DNA of 39,418 bases from Comamonadaceae bacterium (GTDB lineage: Bacteria > Pseudomonadota > Gammaproteobacteria > Burkholderiales > Burkholderiaceae_C), in the NCBI GenBank assembly GCA_027486555.1, contig JAIXOX010000100.1:1-39418 (forward strand). Reading direction: 5' to 3'. The stretch's first letter is position 1, and each line of letters opens with the position of its first letter. The notes beneath the pieces were generated by a model, which was not told the origin of the DNA, did no database searches, and was given only the letters and a program-made list of their open reading frames with translations. Position numbers and translations under genes: made by a program. Positions 16,829-24,753 of the stretch are shown here, piece by piece.

Positions 16829-18592
16829 TCACTCCAGACGTATGCGATCTGTTTTGGGGGGAGTCATGCCCGGGTTTTTGGCCAGGTAGTCGGTCAAGGC
16901 ATCGACATCCAGATCGCCACCCAATGTGTCGGTGCCCCGATTGAAGACCGTAAAGGCATCGCCACCGGTGGCCAAAAAGCTGTTCATCGTGACGCGGTAA
17001 CGCCCATCCAACTGCAGCGACTGGCCTTTGACGCGGATGTCTGAAACACGTTGCCCCAAGGGTTTTTTCAAGTCAACTTGGTAAGTCAATTGCGCTGAAG
17101 GGTGCAAGACTCGCGGCCGATCTTGTCTGTACTGAGATTCGAGCAGTTCTTTGATCAGTTGGCCGGTGAAAGTTTTCACGGTCAAGGTATTGCCAAAGGG
17201 CTGGACGCTGAAAAGTTGTCCAAAATTCACAGCACCACCGCCGGGCGGTGCGATCAAATCGGCCCGCACACCACCGGGGTTCATCAAGGCAAAATCCGAC
17301 GCGCCTTTGTCCTGGGCCGCTGTAGCGGCCCATTGCGCATCGGCTATCAAGTTGCCCAAAGCGGTTTCACCTGAAGGGGTGGCTGCACGGGTGATCGATT
17401 GGGGCAAATGGCTGATTTGTCGAGCAGCTTGCTGGGCAGAGGCGGACTTGTAGGTCGCCACAATCTGGGCCACTTCAGGGTGCGCTGTGAATTGAGGCAG
17501 CAGGGGCGTGGGTGCAATGCGCACGCCCGCGGCATTGGTGAAAGGCTCGCTTTGGATGATCAGGTTGTGGGCTGATTTTTTCGTCACTTTGCGCTGCAAA
17601 GCATCCACCTCGAGTTGGATGTGCGTCAGCAAAGTGCCGTATTGACCCGCACTGGTCAATAAAAACGGTTTGGCTGGGTTGAACTTTTGATAATCACAGG
17701 CATAAGCCCGGTGGGTGTGGCCCGAAACCACCACATCGAAGGCGGGGTCCAGTTCGTTCAGGATGGGCAAGATGTCCCCGGTCAGGCCAGGGCAGTTGGG
17801 GTCATTGGGTCCACCCTGGACGGTGCCGCCTTCATGAATCACCAAGACCAGCGCAGCGACGCCTTGGGCCTTCAGGACAGGAACCAAAGCATTTGCGGTA
17901 CTCGCTTCTGATTCGAACCTGACGCCCTTGACACCTGCGGGCGTGACAATTTGCGGCGTGCCCTTGAGGGTCATGCCCACGAAGCCGACTTTGACCTCGT
18001 GCCCGCCTTGTTGAAACACCTTGATGCCATATGCAGGGAACAAGGTGCGGCCATCTTCTTTTTTGACATTGGCGGCCAAGAATTCAAAATTGGCACCGGG
18101 AAAGGCCTTGTTGACCAAACAGGGTTTGAGCCGTGTGAATTGCTCACAACCGCCTTGGCGCATGCGTTCGAGTTCTGCCACGCCTTTGTCAAATTCATGG
18201 TTGCCCACGGCATTGAAATCAATGCCCATGGCGTTGACCGCTTCAATCGTTGGTTCATCCAGAAAAAGCGCCGAAATCAAGGGGGTTGCGCCAATCATGT
18301 CACCCGCCGAAACCACCGCGTGCAAGGGGTGCTGGGCTTTGAGTTGTTGAATGGCAGAGGCCATGTAAGCGACCCCACCGGCAGGCACCGAAGTGCTCAC
18401 CTGGTTGACTTGCTCCCGGACGCTGATCATGGGAGGCTCAAGGTGGCCGTGCAGGTCATTGAAGGCCAGCACACTGATTCGCAAGGTTGGGTCGGTCGAA
18501 CGCGGGTTTGAATGGGTACAAGAAGCCAAAGCCAACAGGGCTGCAAAGCCGAACATGCTTTTCGTCAGGTGCACAAGGCGGCTGAATGTCAT
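16829..18592 (-). CDS. UshA-like 5'-nucleotidase/UDP-sugar hydrolase lipoprotein
   Basis: 587 residues. The lipobox LASC with Cys25 follows a hydrophobic segment, so the protein is predicted to be lipid-anchored. The N-terminal calcineurin-type metallophosphatase domain has FNDLHGH (about 45-50), GDMIGATP (about 98), GNHEFD (130-135) and SGHTHRAY (about 295). The C-terminal substrate domain has ALGNLIADA, MNPGGVRADL, VQPFGNTL and TGGDAFTVF. This is the bipartite UshA layout that hydrolyses nucleotides to nucleoside and phosphate. A Pho-box-like site lies about 100 nt upstream, and the gene directly precedes the TonB operon on the same strand. Confidence 0.93.
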   Translation of the reverse strand: MTFSRLVHLTKSMFGFAALLALASCTHSNPRSTDPTLRISVLAFNDLHGHLEPPMISVREQVNQVSTSVPAGGVAYMASAIQQLKAQHPLHAVVSAGDMIGATPLISALFLDEPTIEAVNAMGIDFNAVGNHEFDKGVAELERMRQGGCEQFTRLKPCLVNKAFPGANFEFLAANVKKEDGRTLFPAYGIKVFQQGGHEVKVGFVGMTLKGTPQIVTPAGVKGVRFESEASTANALVPVLKAQGVAALVLVIHEGGTVQGGPNDPNCPGLTGDILPILNELDPAFDVVVSGHTHRAYACDYQKFNPAKPFLLTSAGQYGTLLTHIQLEVDALQRKVTKKSAHNLIIQSEPFTNAAGVRIAPTPLLPQFTAHPEVAQIVATYKSASAQQAARQISHLPQSITRAATPSGETALGNLIADAQWAATAAQDKGASDFALMNPGGVRADLIAPPGGGAVNFGQLFSVQPFGNTLTVKTFTGQLIKELLESQYRQDRPRVLHPSAQLTYQVDLKKPLGQRVSDIRVKGQSLQLDGRYRVTMNSFLATGGDAFTVFNRGTDTLGGDLDVDALTDYLAKNPGMTPPKTDRIRLE

Positions 18593-18977
18593 GAAGATGC
18601 TTCTCGGGGACTTGGGTGTCTGTTGACCATCGAAATGGTCTGTGTTTGAAACGCTTGAGAAAATGGATGAACTGAATGTCTAATTATTTTTGATAATTTT
18701 TATGACACGTCTTTGCGTATTGAATGAATTTTTTGTGACGTTACTCGTGTCTCTTGGCTTTGATTGGACGCACCGCACTGTGACGACCACGAGGTGGCTC
18801 TTGCGCACTTCAGCACAGGCAACGAGCAGTCCTCTTTGATGAATGCGCCACAGCGTTGTGCGTGCCAGCAGACAGACCGGCTGCATTCGCTGCAGTAAGT
18901 TGGGGGTCTGCCGCAAGTCCAGCCGACAACGCGTCATTCACCACGCTTTCATAAAACCGCGAACTTGAGGACTACCC
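18593..18977. other. Intergenic region with ushA-like promoter and no supportable gene
   Basis: This 385-nt gap is AT-rich near 18660-18740, where the ushA-like promoter and a Pho-box-like site are likely. It is plain in the remainder. An 85-codon minus-strand frame here has no family resemblance and overlaps the promoter, so it is not called. Confidence 0.6.
18690..18708 (-). promoter_or_regulatory. Pho-box-like site upstream of the 5'-nucleotidase gene
   Basis: On the minus strand this reads GTGTCATAAAAATTATCAA. The first unit and A-rich spacer match the PhoB consensus CTGTCATAAAA at ten of eleven bases; the second unit is weak, four of seven with a 1-nt shift. It lies about 100 nt before the gene start. 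It supports, but does not prove, phosphate control. Confidence 0.45.
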
Positions 18978-19061
18978 ATGAAAATCGCAACCCAGACCGG
19001 TGGGATCGCTCACCCATTTGTCAACTTAAAACGCGCGGCAGCGCCACCAAAGTTCATGTGA
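18978..19061 (+). CDS. 27-residue ORF, possible N-terminal relic of a sugar-phosphate isomerase/epimerase
   Basis: The ATG at 18978 is 7 nt after a good TTGAGG Shine-Dalgarno, and the frame ends at a TGA at 19061. The first residues (MKIATQTGGIAH) look like the start of sugar phosphate isomerase/epimerase (TIM-barrel) proteins, after which similarity fades. So it may be a truncated gene start or an independent leader peptide. A terminator-like hairpin follows at 19164-19200. No longer frame continues the barrel. Confidence 0.3.
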   Translation: MKIATQTGGIAHPFVNLKRAAAPPKFM

Positions 19062-19163
19062 AAAGGCACCTCTTTGCCTATGTCGGCACCCTGATCGTGA
19101 TGGCTGCTGCTGGGCAATGCATGTGACTGCCCCTTTGTGGCCGACAAGGTAAATTGCACTCGG

Positions 19164-19200
19164 CACCGTGCTGGTATTGGCACAGTGGCATGTTTTTTTT
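19164..19200 (+). terminator. Terminator-like hairpin before the DMT transporter gene
   Basis: CACCGTGC (19164-19171) pairs with GCACAGTG (19180-19187), seven of eight bases, and is followed 5 nt later by eight T. It would end a plus-strand transcript starting near 18.9 kb, or act as an attenuator of the transporter gene at 19236. Confidence 0.45.
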
Positions 19201-19235
19201 GCCCTGCTTTGACGGTCTGCCGTCCGATTGAATCC

Positions 19236-20138
19236 ATGAATCCTCCATCTGCGGCCCCCTCACGGGCCGATCACCCGCTGCAAGGCATCGCCTGGATGGT
19301 GGCGGGGGTGTTCTTGCTGTCGGTGATGGATGCCCTGTCCAAACATGCGGTGTCGCAGTTGTCGATTCCTGTGCTGATTGCCGCACGCTCGGCGATGGTC
19401 ATGGTTTTGCTGGTGCCATGGGTGCTGCGCAGCGGGGGCTGGTCGGCCCTGCACACGCGCCGCCCGGTGGCACATGGGGTGCGCGGCTTGTTGGCGGTGT
19501 GTTCCATGCTGGCGTTTTTTGAGAGCTTGCGTTTGTTGCCACTGGCCACGGTGATCGCCATCAGCTTTGCCGCGCCCTTGTTCATGACGCTGTTGTCAGT
19601 GCCCTTGCTCAAAGAGCGTGTCGGGGTGCAACGTTGGGGGGCGTTGACAGCGGGGTTTTTTGGTGTGAGCCTGATCGTCGGGCCGCAAGCTCTGGACGGC
19701 GATTTGGGCTTGGGGGCTTGGCTGGCTTTGTTGGCGTCGCTGTTTTATGCCGCCTCCATGGCCTGTGTGCGCTGGCTGTCGCCCACCGAGAGCGATCTGT
19801 CCATGTTGGTCTGGCAGAACCTGACAATGGGCCTGGCCGGTGCGGTGGGTTTGTTCTTTGTCCCCCTTGAGGTGGCGCCGGGCATGTGGCAGATCATCGC
19901 TTTGATGGCCATCTTGGTGCTGCTGGGCCAGCGCTGCACCTTTCGGGCTTTGCGGCTGGCACCGGTCGGTGTGGTCGCGCCTTTTCATTACAGCGAGCTG
20001 CTTTGGGCGGCCTTGTTTGGTTGGGTCTTTTGGCAGGAGTGGCCAGGGGTGCATGTGTGGTGGGGCGCGCTGTTGGTGGTGAGCGCGGGTTTGTACACCT
20101 TGTGGCGTGAACGCGCGCGCACCTTGATCGGCGCTTGA
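19236..20138 (+). CDS. DMT-superfamily (EamA) transporter
   Basis: 300 residues from the ATG at 19236; the longer open frame upstream lacks membrane character and covers the hairpin. About ten hydrophobic helices form two EamA halves. Features include GIAWMVAGVFLLSVMDALSK at the first helix, the LRLLPLATVIAISFAAPLF segment, KERVGVQRWGAL between halves and a second copy with PVGVVAPFHYSELLWAALFG. It is an inner-membrane drug/metabolite exporter-type carrier; the substrate cannot be assigned. Convergent with the aldolase-like gene. Confidence 0.88.
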   Translation: MNPPSAAPSRADHPLQGIAWMVAGVFLLSVMDALSKHAVSQLSIPVLIAARSAMVMVLLVPWVLRSGGWSALHTRRPVAHGVRGLLAVCSMLAFFESLRLLPLATVIAISFAAPLFMTLLSVPLLKERVGVQRWGALTAGFFGVSLIVGPQALDGDLGLGAWLALLASLFYAASMACVRWLSPTESDLSMLVWQNLTMGLAGAVGLFFVPLEVAPGMWQIIALMAILVLLGQRCTFRALRLAPVGVVAPFHYSELLWAALFGWVFWQEWPGVHVWWGALLVVSAGLYTLWRERARTLIGA

Positions 20139-20145
20139 TGCAGCC

Positions 20146-20162
20146 GCTTGGGCGTTCCAAGC
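20146..20162. terminator. Short hairpin between convergent genes
   Basis: GCTTGG and CCAAGC (20146-20151 and 20157-20162) pair around five bases, with a T-run at about 20171-20175 on the plus strand. The position between two converging stops fits a weak bidirectional terminator. Confidence 0.3.
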
Positions 20163-20174
20163 CCCGTGACTTTT

Positions 20175-20957
20175 TCAGTCGGCATAACCCGGGTTCACCC
20201 GGTCGATCACCCGCATCATCGCTTCAAAAAACAGGCGCTCGCGTTCGCTGCGGGGGTGGCGGTCTTGGGGGCTGGGGTTTTTGATGCGCTGGATCACCGA
20301 TTCGGTCAGCACGTTCAGGGGCTGGCCTGTGCCCATGGCCATCACTTGGGTGCGGCAGGCTTTTTCGAGTTTGTAGAGCCTGCGGTAGGCTTGCGCCACG
20401 GTGTCGCCAATCGTCATCACACCATGGTTTTTCATGAAAAGGATCGTTTTGCCGCCGCTCATGAGATGTGACAAGCGTTCACCCTCGGACAAGTCTGCCG
20501 CCAGCCCGGTGTAATGGTCGTCGTAGGCGATGACGCCGTCAAAGAAAGCCGCCGTTTGGGTCGCAGGCAGCAAACGGTTGGCTTTGAGCATGTTCAAAGC
20601 CAGTGCCCAAGGTTGGTGGGTGTGCAGCACCACTTTGGCCCCCGTGAGGCGGTGCACCGGGGCGTGGATCGCTTGCGCCGACAGCTCCACCAGACCTGTG
20701 CCTTCCAAGGTTTCGCCCGCTTCGTTGAAGACCATCATGGTGCTGGCGCGGGCCTCGGACCAGTGCACACCAAAGGGTGAAATCAGGTATTGGTCTTCAC
20801 GCCCCGGCACCGCCACGGTGAAGTGGTTGTCGATGCCTTCGTCAAAATCGTGCATCACTGCCAAACGCAAAGCGGCAGCCAAGTGCACCTTGGCTTGCCA
20901 AACCGGGTCTTCTTGGGTGTGCGTTGGGACGGGGGCTGGGGTTGATGCAGGCGACAT
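20175..20957 (-). CDS. Class II aldolase/adducin-family protein
   Basis: About 260 residues from the ATG at 20957; the frame is open 28 codons further but that part shows no family character. The aldolase-II fold is recognisable from WQAKVHLAAALRLAVMHDFD, then DNHFTVAVPG, LISPFGVHWSEA, VVLHTHQPWALALNML (metal His pair HTH) and MKNHGVMTIGDTVAQAYRRL. The expected N-x-GN-S metal/phosphate loop is replaced by DNHFTV, as in the non-phosphate-binding decarboxylase/adducin-like branch. That makes a fuculose-phosphate aldolase role unlikely. It is probably a lyase/decarboxylase on a small acid. Confidence 0.85.
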   Translation of the reverse strand: MSPASTPAPVPTHTQEDPVWQAKVHLAAALRLAVMHDFDEGIDNHFTVAVPGREDQYLISPFGVHWSEARASTMMVFNEAGETLEGTGLVELSAQAIHAPVHRLTGAKVVLHTHQPWALALNMLKANRLLPATQTAAFFDGVIAYDDHYTGLAADLSEGERLSHLMSGGKTILFMKNHGVMTIGDTVAQAYRRLYKLEKACRTQVMAMGTGQPLNVLTESVIQRIKNPSPQDRHPRSERERLFFEAMMRVIDRVNPGYAD

Positions 20958-21217
20958 GGCGGTTCTTTCGAGGGTTAGAGCTGAGTTGCACTCTAGGCAT
21001 GTGTTGTCTGTCGTGCTGTCACTTTTGAGGCAAGTGGGCATTGTTCAGAAACACGCAAAACTTCTAATACTTCGCTTTGCAAACAAATATGTCGCCTGTC
21101 AAAAAGGTTTCGCAGCATTTTTTGGCTCAAATTCTGGACCCGTGATGAGTTTGTGTGGTCATCAGCAATCGATCAGAGTGCATGACGAATCGGCCAAGCT
21201 AGCTGATTGCCCGCACG

Positions 21218-21391
21218 TTAGGCCCTGTCCAGCGCCTCGGCCAAATCTGCCGCCGCCATCACCCGCACATTGGGCACCACGAACACCCGGTGTAAAAAAC
21301 TGGCCACCAGCGGCGCATGGTCCGAGCGCAACAGCCGCCACGCCGGGTGGTGGCTGCGCAGGGCGGTAAGGGTGGCGTAGTCAAGGGACAT
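21218..21391 (-). pseudogene. N-terminal relic of a DUF3375 (Wadjet JetA-like) gene
   Basis: A 57-codon minus-strand frame starts MSLDYATLTALRSHHPAWRL and continues with RSDHAPLVASFLHRVFVVPN and VRVMAAADLAEALDRA before a TAA at 21218. This matches, as I recall the family, the beginning of DUF3375 proteins, which are normally about 480 residues long and are the JetA (MukF/kleisin-like) subunit of the Wadjet anti-plasmid system. Everything after the first winged-helix region is gone, and no JetB, JetC or JetD gene is seen nearby. The start has kept its ATG. It is almost certainly a deletion scar. Confidence 0.7.
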
Positions 21392-21467
21392 GGATCAGTT
21401 CAGCTTCTCAGGCACTTGCCAGCGGCTGCACGCAACCACGACAGGGCGCACTGGTTTTTACGTCTCA

Positions 21468-21710
21468 TCACTCACGCCATTGATCGTTGGTGACGCCAGC
21501 ATCGGTGCCCACCTTATCCCAAGCCGCTTGGGCAGCGCCAGCGTTGCTTGCAGCGTCACGTTGTTCAAAAAATTTAGCGGTTTCCATCGCACTGATTTTT
21601 TCAGCAATGGCCACCACAAAAAATTGGTTCATGGTGGTGTCGTCAGCGGCTGCAATGCGCTTGGCAGCTTGTTTGAGCGATTCGGGTAGGCGCAGAGCAT
21701 AGCTACTCAT
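21468..21710 (-). CDS. Ribbon-helix-helix (HicB-family-like) antitoxin
   Basis: 80 residues. The N-terminus SSYALRLPESLKQAAKRIAA is a ribbon-helix-helix start: the beta strand YALRLP, then helix A. It is followed by DDTTMNQFFVVAIAEKISAM, helix B of the arc/CopG/HicB type. The C-terminal tail is acidic and likely disordered, where such antitoxins grip their toxin. The ATG overlaps the stop of a PIN-like remnant by 4 nt, so the pair was translationally coupled in toxin-antitoxin order. The antitoxin looks intact while its toxin does not. Confidence 0.72.
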   Translation of the reverse strand: MSSYALRLPESLKQAAKRIAAADDTTMNQFFVVAIAEKISAMETAKFFEQRDAASNAGAAQAAWDKVGTDAGVTNDQWRE

Positions 21711-21832
21711 GGGGTGGGTTTCCTTGTGACGGTGATACCAAAATGTTGAAAAGTTTGTTCTGGGTTGAGTACCGGGATGCCAAATAGCTTGGCCGGACCA
21801 AAGTCACGCAGGTTGACGTGTCTCCTCCACAT
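21707..21832 (-). pseudogene. C-terminal remnant of a PIN-domain toxin-like gene
   Basis: The frame ending at 21707 contains VNLRDFGPAKLFGIPVLNP and QTFQHFG. This resembles the last strand-helix of PIN-domain (VapC/PIN_3) toxins, in which an N-x-x-DF motif carries a catalytic Asp. The preceding roughly 100 residues of a PIN domain are absent; the open frame beyond 21832 has no such character. The stop overlaps the antitoxin ATG. The call rests on a short stretch. Confidence 0.45.
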
Positions 21833-22040
21833 GTTTTTTGGTTGACAAGTTGAAGCCGATGAAGCCTTAACTGGCCTTTGTGGCTCAGTGCAAAGTACAG
21901 CCCAACACGCATTAAAAAAAATTAAATTTGTGTTGAGCTGGGTTTTTTTGGGGTCAAATTCAGAACCTTCCAAGCTGGGCCAGAATTTACTTGCTGGGTA
22001 TTTGATGGCAACCCAACTAACGAAAACAGGACACACCAAC

Positions 22041-23456
22041 ATGCACGAAATCATCTGCCCCCACTGCCACAAAGCCTTCAAGATCGACGAGGCGGGCTAC
22101 GCCGACATCCTCAAGCAGGTGCGTGATGGCGATTTTGAAAAGCAGTTGCACGAGCGGCTGGAACTGGCCGAGCGGGAAAAGCAGGGCGCGATTGCTTTGG
22201 CCGAGGCCAATGTCACCAATGCGCTGCAAAAAACAGCGGCGGCCAAAGACACCGAGATTCAGGCGCTGAAAGCCCAGCTTGATGCGGGCGAGGTGGCGCG
22301 TAAGCTGGCGGTGTCGGAGGCTTTGGGCACGGTGAGCAAAGAGCGCGATCAGTTGGCCAACGAGCTGAAGACCGAACAGGAGAGGGCGCGCAACAGCAGC
22401 CAAGCGGCTGCCCAGTTGGCCGAGGCCAAGCTGGCCCATGCGCTGCAGGCCGAAGCCGCCAAAAAGGACGCCGAAATTCAGGCGCTGCAAGCCAAGCTGG
22501 AGGCCAGCGAGACAGCGCGGCAATTAGCAGTCAAGGTGGCCGTGAACGAGGCCGTGGGTGTGGTCGCCCGCGAGCGCGATGGCTTGCAAAACGACCTCAA
22601 CCTCATCGCCGTGAAAAACCAGCTGGAAGAGAAAGCCATCAAGGAGCAATTCGCCTTGCAGCTGCGCGACCGCGATGGCGAGATTGCGCGCCTGCGCGAC
22701 ATGAAGGCGCGGCTGTCGACCAAGATGGTGGGTGAAACCCTGGAGCAGCACTGCGAAATCGAGTTCAACCGCATCCGTGCAGCCGCTTTTCAGCGCGCGC
22801 ATTTTGAGAAAGACAACGACGCCCGCACCGGCAGCAAGGGCGACTACATTTTTCGCGACTCGGACGAGTCGGGTGCCGAGATCGTCTCCATCATGTTTGA
22901 GATGAAGAACGAAAGCGATGAAACGGCCACCAAGAAGCGGAACGAAGATTTTCTGAAAGAGCTGGACAAGGACCGCACAGAAAAGGCCTGCGAGTACGCG
23001 GTGCTGGTGTCCCTGCTCGAGCCGGAGAGCGAGTTGTACAACAGCGGCATCGTCGATGTGTCGCACCGCTACCCCAAGATGTACGTGGTGCGGCCGCAGT
23101 TCTTTGTGCCCCTGATCACGCTCTTGCGCAATGCCGCTTTAAACGCGATGAAGTACAAGTCCGAGCTGGCCTTGGTGCGCTCGCAGAACGTGGACATCAC
23201 CAAGTTCGAAACCCAGCTGGACGAATTCAAGACGGCGTTTGGCCGCAATTGGCGCTTGGCCTCTGAGGGCTTTGAAGAAGCTATTCGGCGCATTGACGAA
23301 GCCATTAAGGACTTGGAAAAAACCAAAGAAGCGCTGCACAAGTCGGCCAACAATTTGCGCCTGGCCAACGACAAGGCCGACGACTTGACGATCAAGAAGC
23401 TCACGCGGGGCAACCCCACGATGGCGGCCAAGTTTGCAGAGTTGCCGGGGTCCTAG
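22041..23456 (+). CDS. DUF2130 domain-containing protein, coiled-coil plus nuclease-like domain
   Basis: 471 residues from the ATG at 22041 (AGGA upstream); the longer frame is non-coding in character. It begins [11 protein letters not shown] (a CxxC zinc-ribbon half). Residues about 30-240 are a long charged coiled coil with repeated heptads of A/E/K. The DUF2130 domain then has [10 protein letters not shown] (Asp268), [11 protein letters not shown] (Glu287-x-Lys289), [37 protein letters not shown] and another coiled end. D268-x18-E287-x-K289 fits the PD-(D/E)xK nuclease pattern, so a DNA-cleaving or DNA-binding role is possible, though none is established. It lies in an accessory patch beside toxin/defence remnants. 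Confidence 0.85.
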   Translation: MHEIICPHCHKAFKIDEAGYADILKQVRDGDFEKQLHERLELAEREKQGAIALAEANVTNALQKTAAAKDTEIQALKAQLDAGEVARKLAVSEALGTVSKERDQLANELKTEQERARNSSQAAAQLAEAKLAHALQAEAAKKDAEIQALQAKLEASETARQLAVKVAVNEAVGVVARERDGLQNDLNLIAVKNQLEEKAIKEQFALQLRDRDGEIARLRDMKARLSTKMVGETLEQHCEIEFNRIRAAAFQRAHFEKDNDARTGSKGDYIFRDSDESGAEIVSIMFEMKNESDETATKKRNEDFLKELDKDRTEKACEYAVLVSLLEPESELYNSGIVDVSHRYPKMYVVRPQFFVPLITLLRNAALNAMKYKSELALVRSQNVDITKFETQLDEFKTAFGRNWRLASEGFEEAIRRIDEAIKDLEKTKEALHKSANNLRLANDKADDLTIKKLTRGNPTMAAKFAELPGS

Positions 23457-23481
23457 TCATTTTTGAGTTGCATTTTTAAAA

Positions 23482-23524
23482 ATACGCATCATAAATTGAG
23501 GTGTATCTGCCAAAATACGCCTCA
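23482..23524. promoter_or_regulatory. Three copies of a 10-bp operator-like element at the fic start
   Basis: ATACGCATCA (23482-23491) and ATACGCCTCA (23515-23524) are direct copies 33 bp apart, three helical turns. Between them TGAGGTGTAT (23497-23506) is the same element inverted with one change. The last copy ends on the A of the Fic start codon. Binding here would block translation initiation and transcription; autoregulation by the Fic protein's own winged-helix tail is a natural guess. Confidence 0.55.
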
Positions 23525-24744
23525 TGCCCACCCGAAACCCATCCTCCCCTCCAAGTTACATCTGGCAGCACCGTGCCTGGCCGCAGCTTACATTTGACGC
23601 GACGGCACTGGCCCCTGCGCTGGACCGTGCCCGCTTGGAGCAAGGGCGGTTGTTGGGGTTGCTGGGTGCTATTGGGCTGGAGCAAGCCAATGAAGTGCAG
23701 CGTGAGTTGTGGGTGCAAGAGGCGCTGGCGACAGCCGCGATTGAGGGGCAGCAGCTCAACCTCGAGTCTTTGCGGTCATCGGTGGCACACCGGCTTGCCT
23801 TGGCCGATGCACCGGGCGCAGACCGTACTGTTGAAGGTTTGGTGCAGGTGATGCAAGACGCCTTGACCAACCACAGTGCAGCGCTGGATGTGGACAGGCT
23901 GTGTCGTTGGCAGTCGGCGTTGTTTCCAGGCGGCACGTCGGGCATTGTCCGCATTGCTGTGGGCCGCTTGCGTGACCATGCCGATGCCATGCAAATTGTC
24001 AGCGGGCCTTTGGGCCGTGAGGTGGTGCATTACGAGGCGCCACCCTCTGCAAGCGTAGGTGCAGAAATGGATCGTTTTTTAGCTCGGTTCGCCAATCCGG
24101 ACGCCACGCTGAACGGTATTGCACGCGCAGCCTTGGTGCATTTGTGGTTTGAGTCCATCCACCCTTTTGAAGACGGTAATGGCCGGATAGGGCGTGCTTT
24201 GGCCGACATGGCTTTGGCGCAAGACATGTGTGGGCAAGACCCAGAGGCCAATCCCACGCTGGTGCGGGTGTTCGGCTTGGCGCATCAAATGCACAAAACG
24301 CGTTCGGCTTATTACGATGCGCTCAACCACGCGCAGCGCTTGCGAGGTGTTTCTCCTGATGCCCAGTCGATTGATGCTACGCCTTGGGTGCAGTGGTTTG
24401 TGCACGCGTTCATCCGTGCTTGTGTGGCCAGTCAGGCTGTGGTGCGCGATGCGACAGACAAGGCGCATTTTCGGTTGCGCGCAGCGCAATGCCACATCAA
24501 CCCGCGCCAAAGCAAGGTGCTCGAGCGTTTGCTCGACGCCGGGCATGTTGGCTCGGGCGGCGGATTTTTGGGCGGCATGAGCACCGACAAGTACGCCAAG
24601 ATCACTGGCGCCTCAAAAGCCACAGCTGCACGCGATTTGGCTGACTTGGCAGCGCACGGCTTGTTGCGCATCGAAGGTGTGGGCAAGGCCACGCGCTATG
24701 TCGTGAATGTGCCGGGTTGGGAGCAGCCAGCGATCAGGCCTTAA
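23524..24744 (+). CDS. Fic-family AMP-transferase with internal inhibitory helix and winged-helix tail
   Basis: 406 residues. The N-terminus (YIWQHRAWPQLTFD) is typical of the DUF4172-Fic family. The class II inhibitory motif (S/T)xxxE(G/N) appears as TAAIEG at 70-75, the Fic core as HPFEDGNGRIGR at 213-224 with all catalytic positions kept, and a helix-turn-helix region ITGASKATAARDLADLAAHG at about 360-380 is followed by a wing. Such proteins transfer AMP to hydroxyl groups of target proteins and are held off by the Glu of the inhibitory helix, here Glu74. There is no Shine-Dalgarno before the ATG; operator-like repeats lie there instead. The antitoxin helix is in cis, so no separate antitoxin gene is needed. 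Confidence 0.9.
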   Translation: MPTRNPSSPPSYIWQHRAWPQLTFDATALAPALDRARLEQGRLLGLLGAIGLEQANEVQRELWVQEALATAAIEGQQLNLESLRSSVAHRLALADAPGADRTVEGLVQVMQDALTNHSAALDVDRLCRWQSALFPGGTSGIVRIAVGRLRDHADAMQIVSGPLGREVVHYEAPPSASVGAEMDRFLARFANPDATLNGIARAALVHLWFESIHPFEDGNGRIGRALADMALAQDMCGQDPEANPTLVRVFGLAHQMHKTRSAYYDALNHAQRLRGVSPDAQSIDATPWVQWFVHAFIRACVASQAVVRDATDKAHFRLRAAQCHINPRQSKVLERLLDAGHVGSGGGFLGGMSTDKYAKITGASKATAARDLADLAAHGLLRIEGVGKATRYVVNVPGWEQPAIRP

Positions 24745-24753
24745 CGGCTTGCT

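Noticed and set aside
18680..18937. 85-codon minus-strand frame
   Set aside because: No family character, covers the ushA-like promoter and the Pho-box-like site, and has a poor start context.
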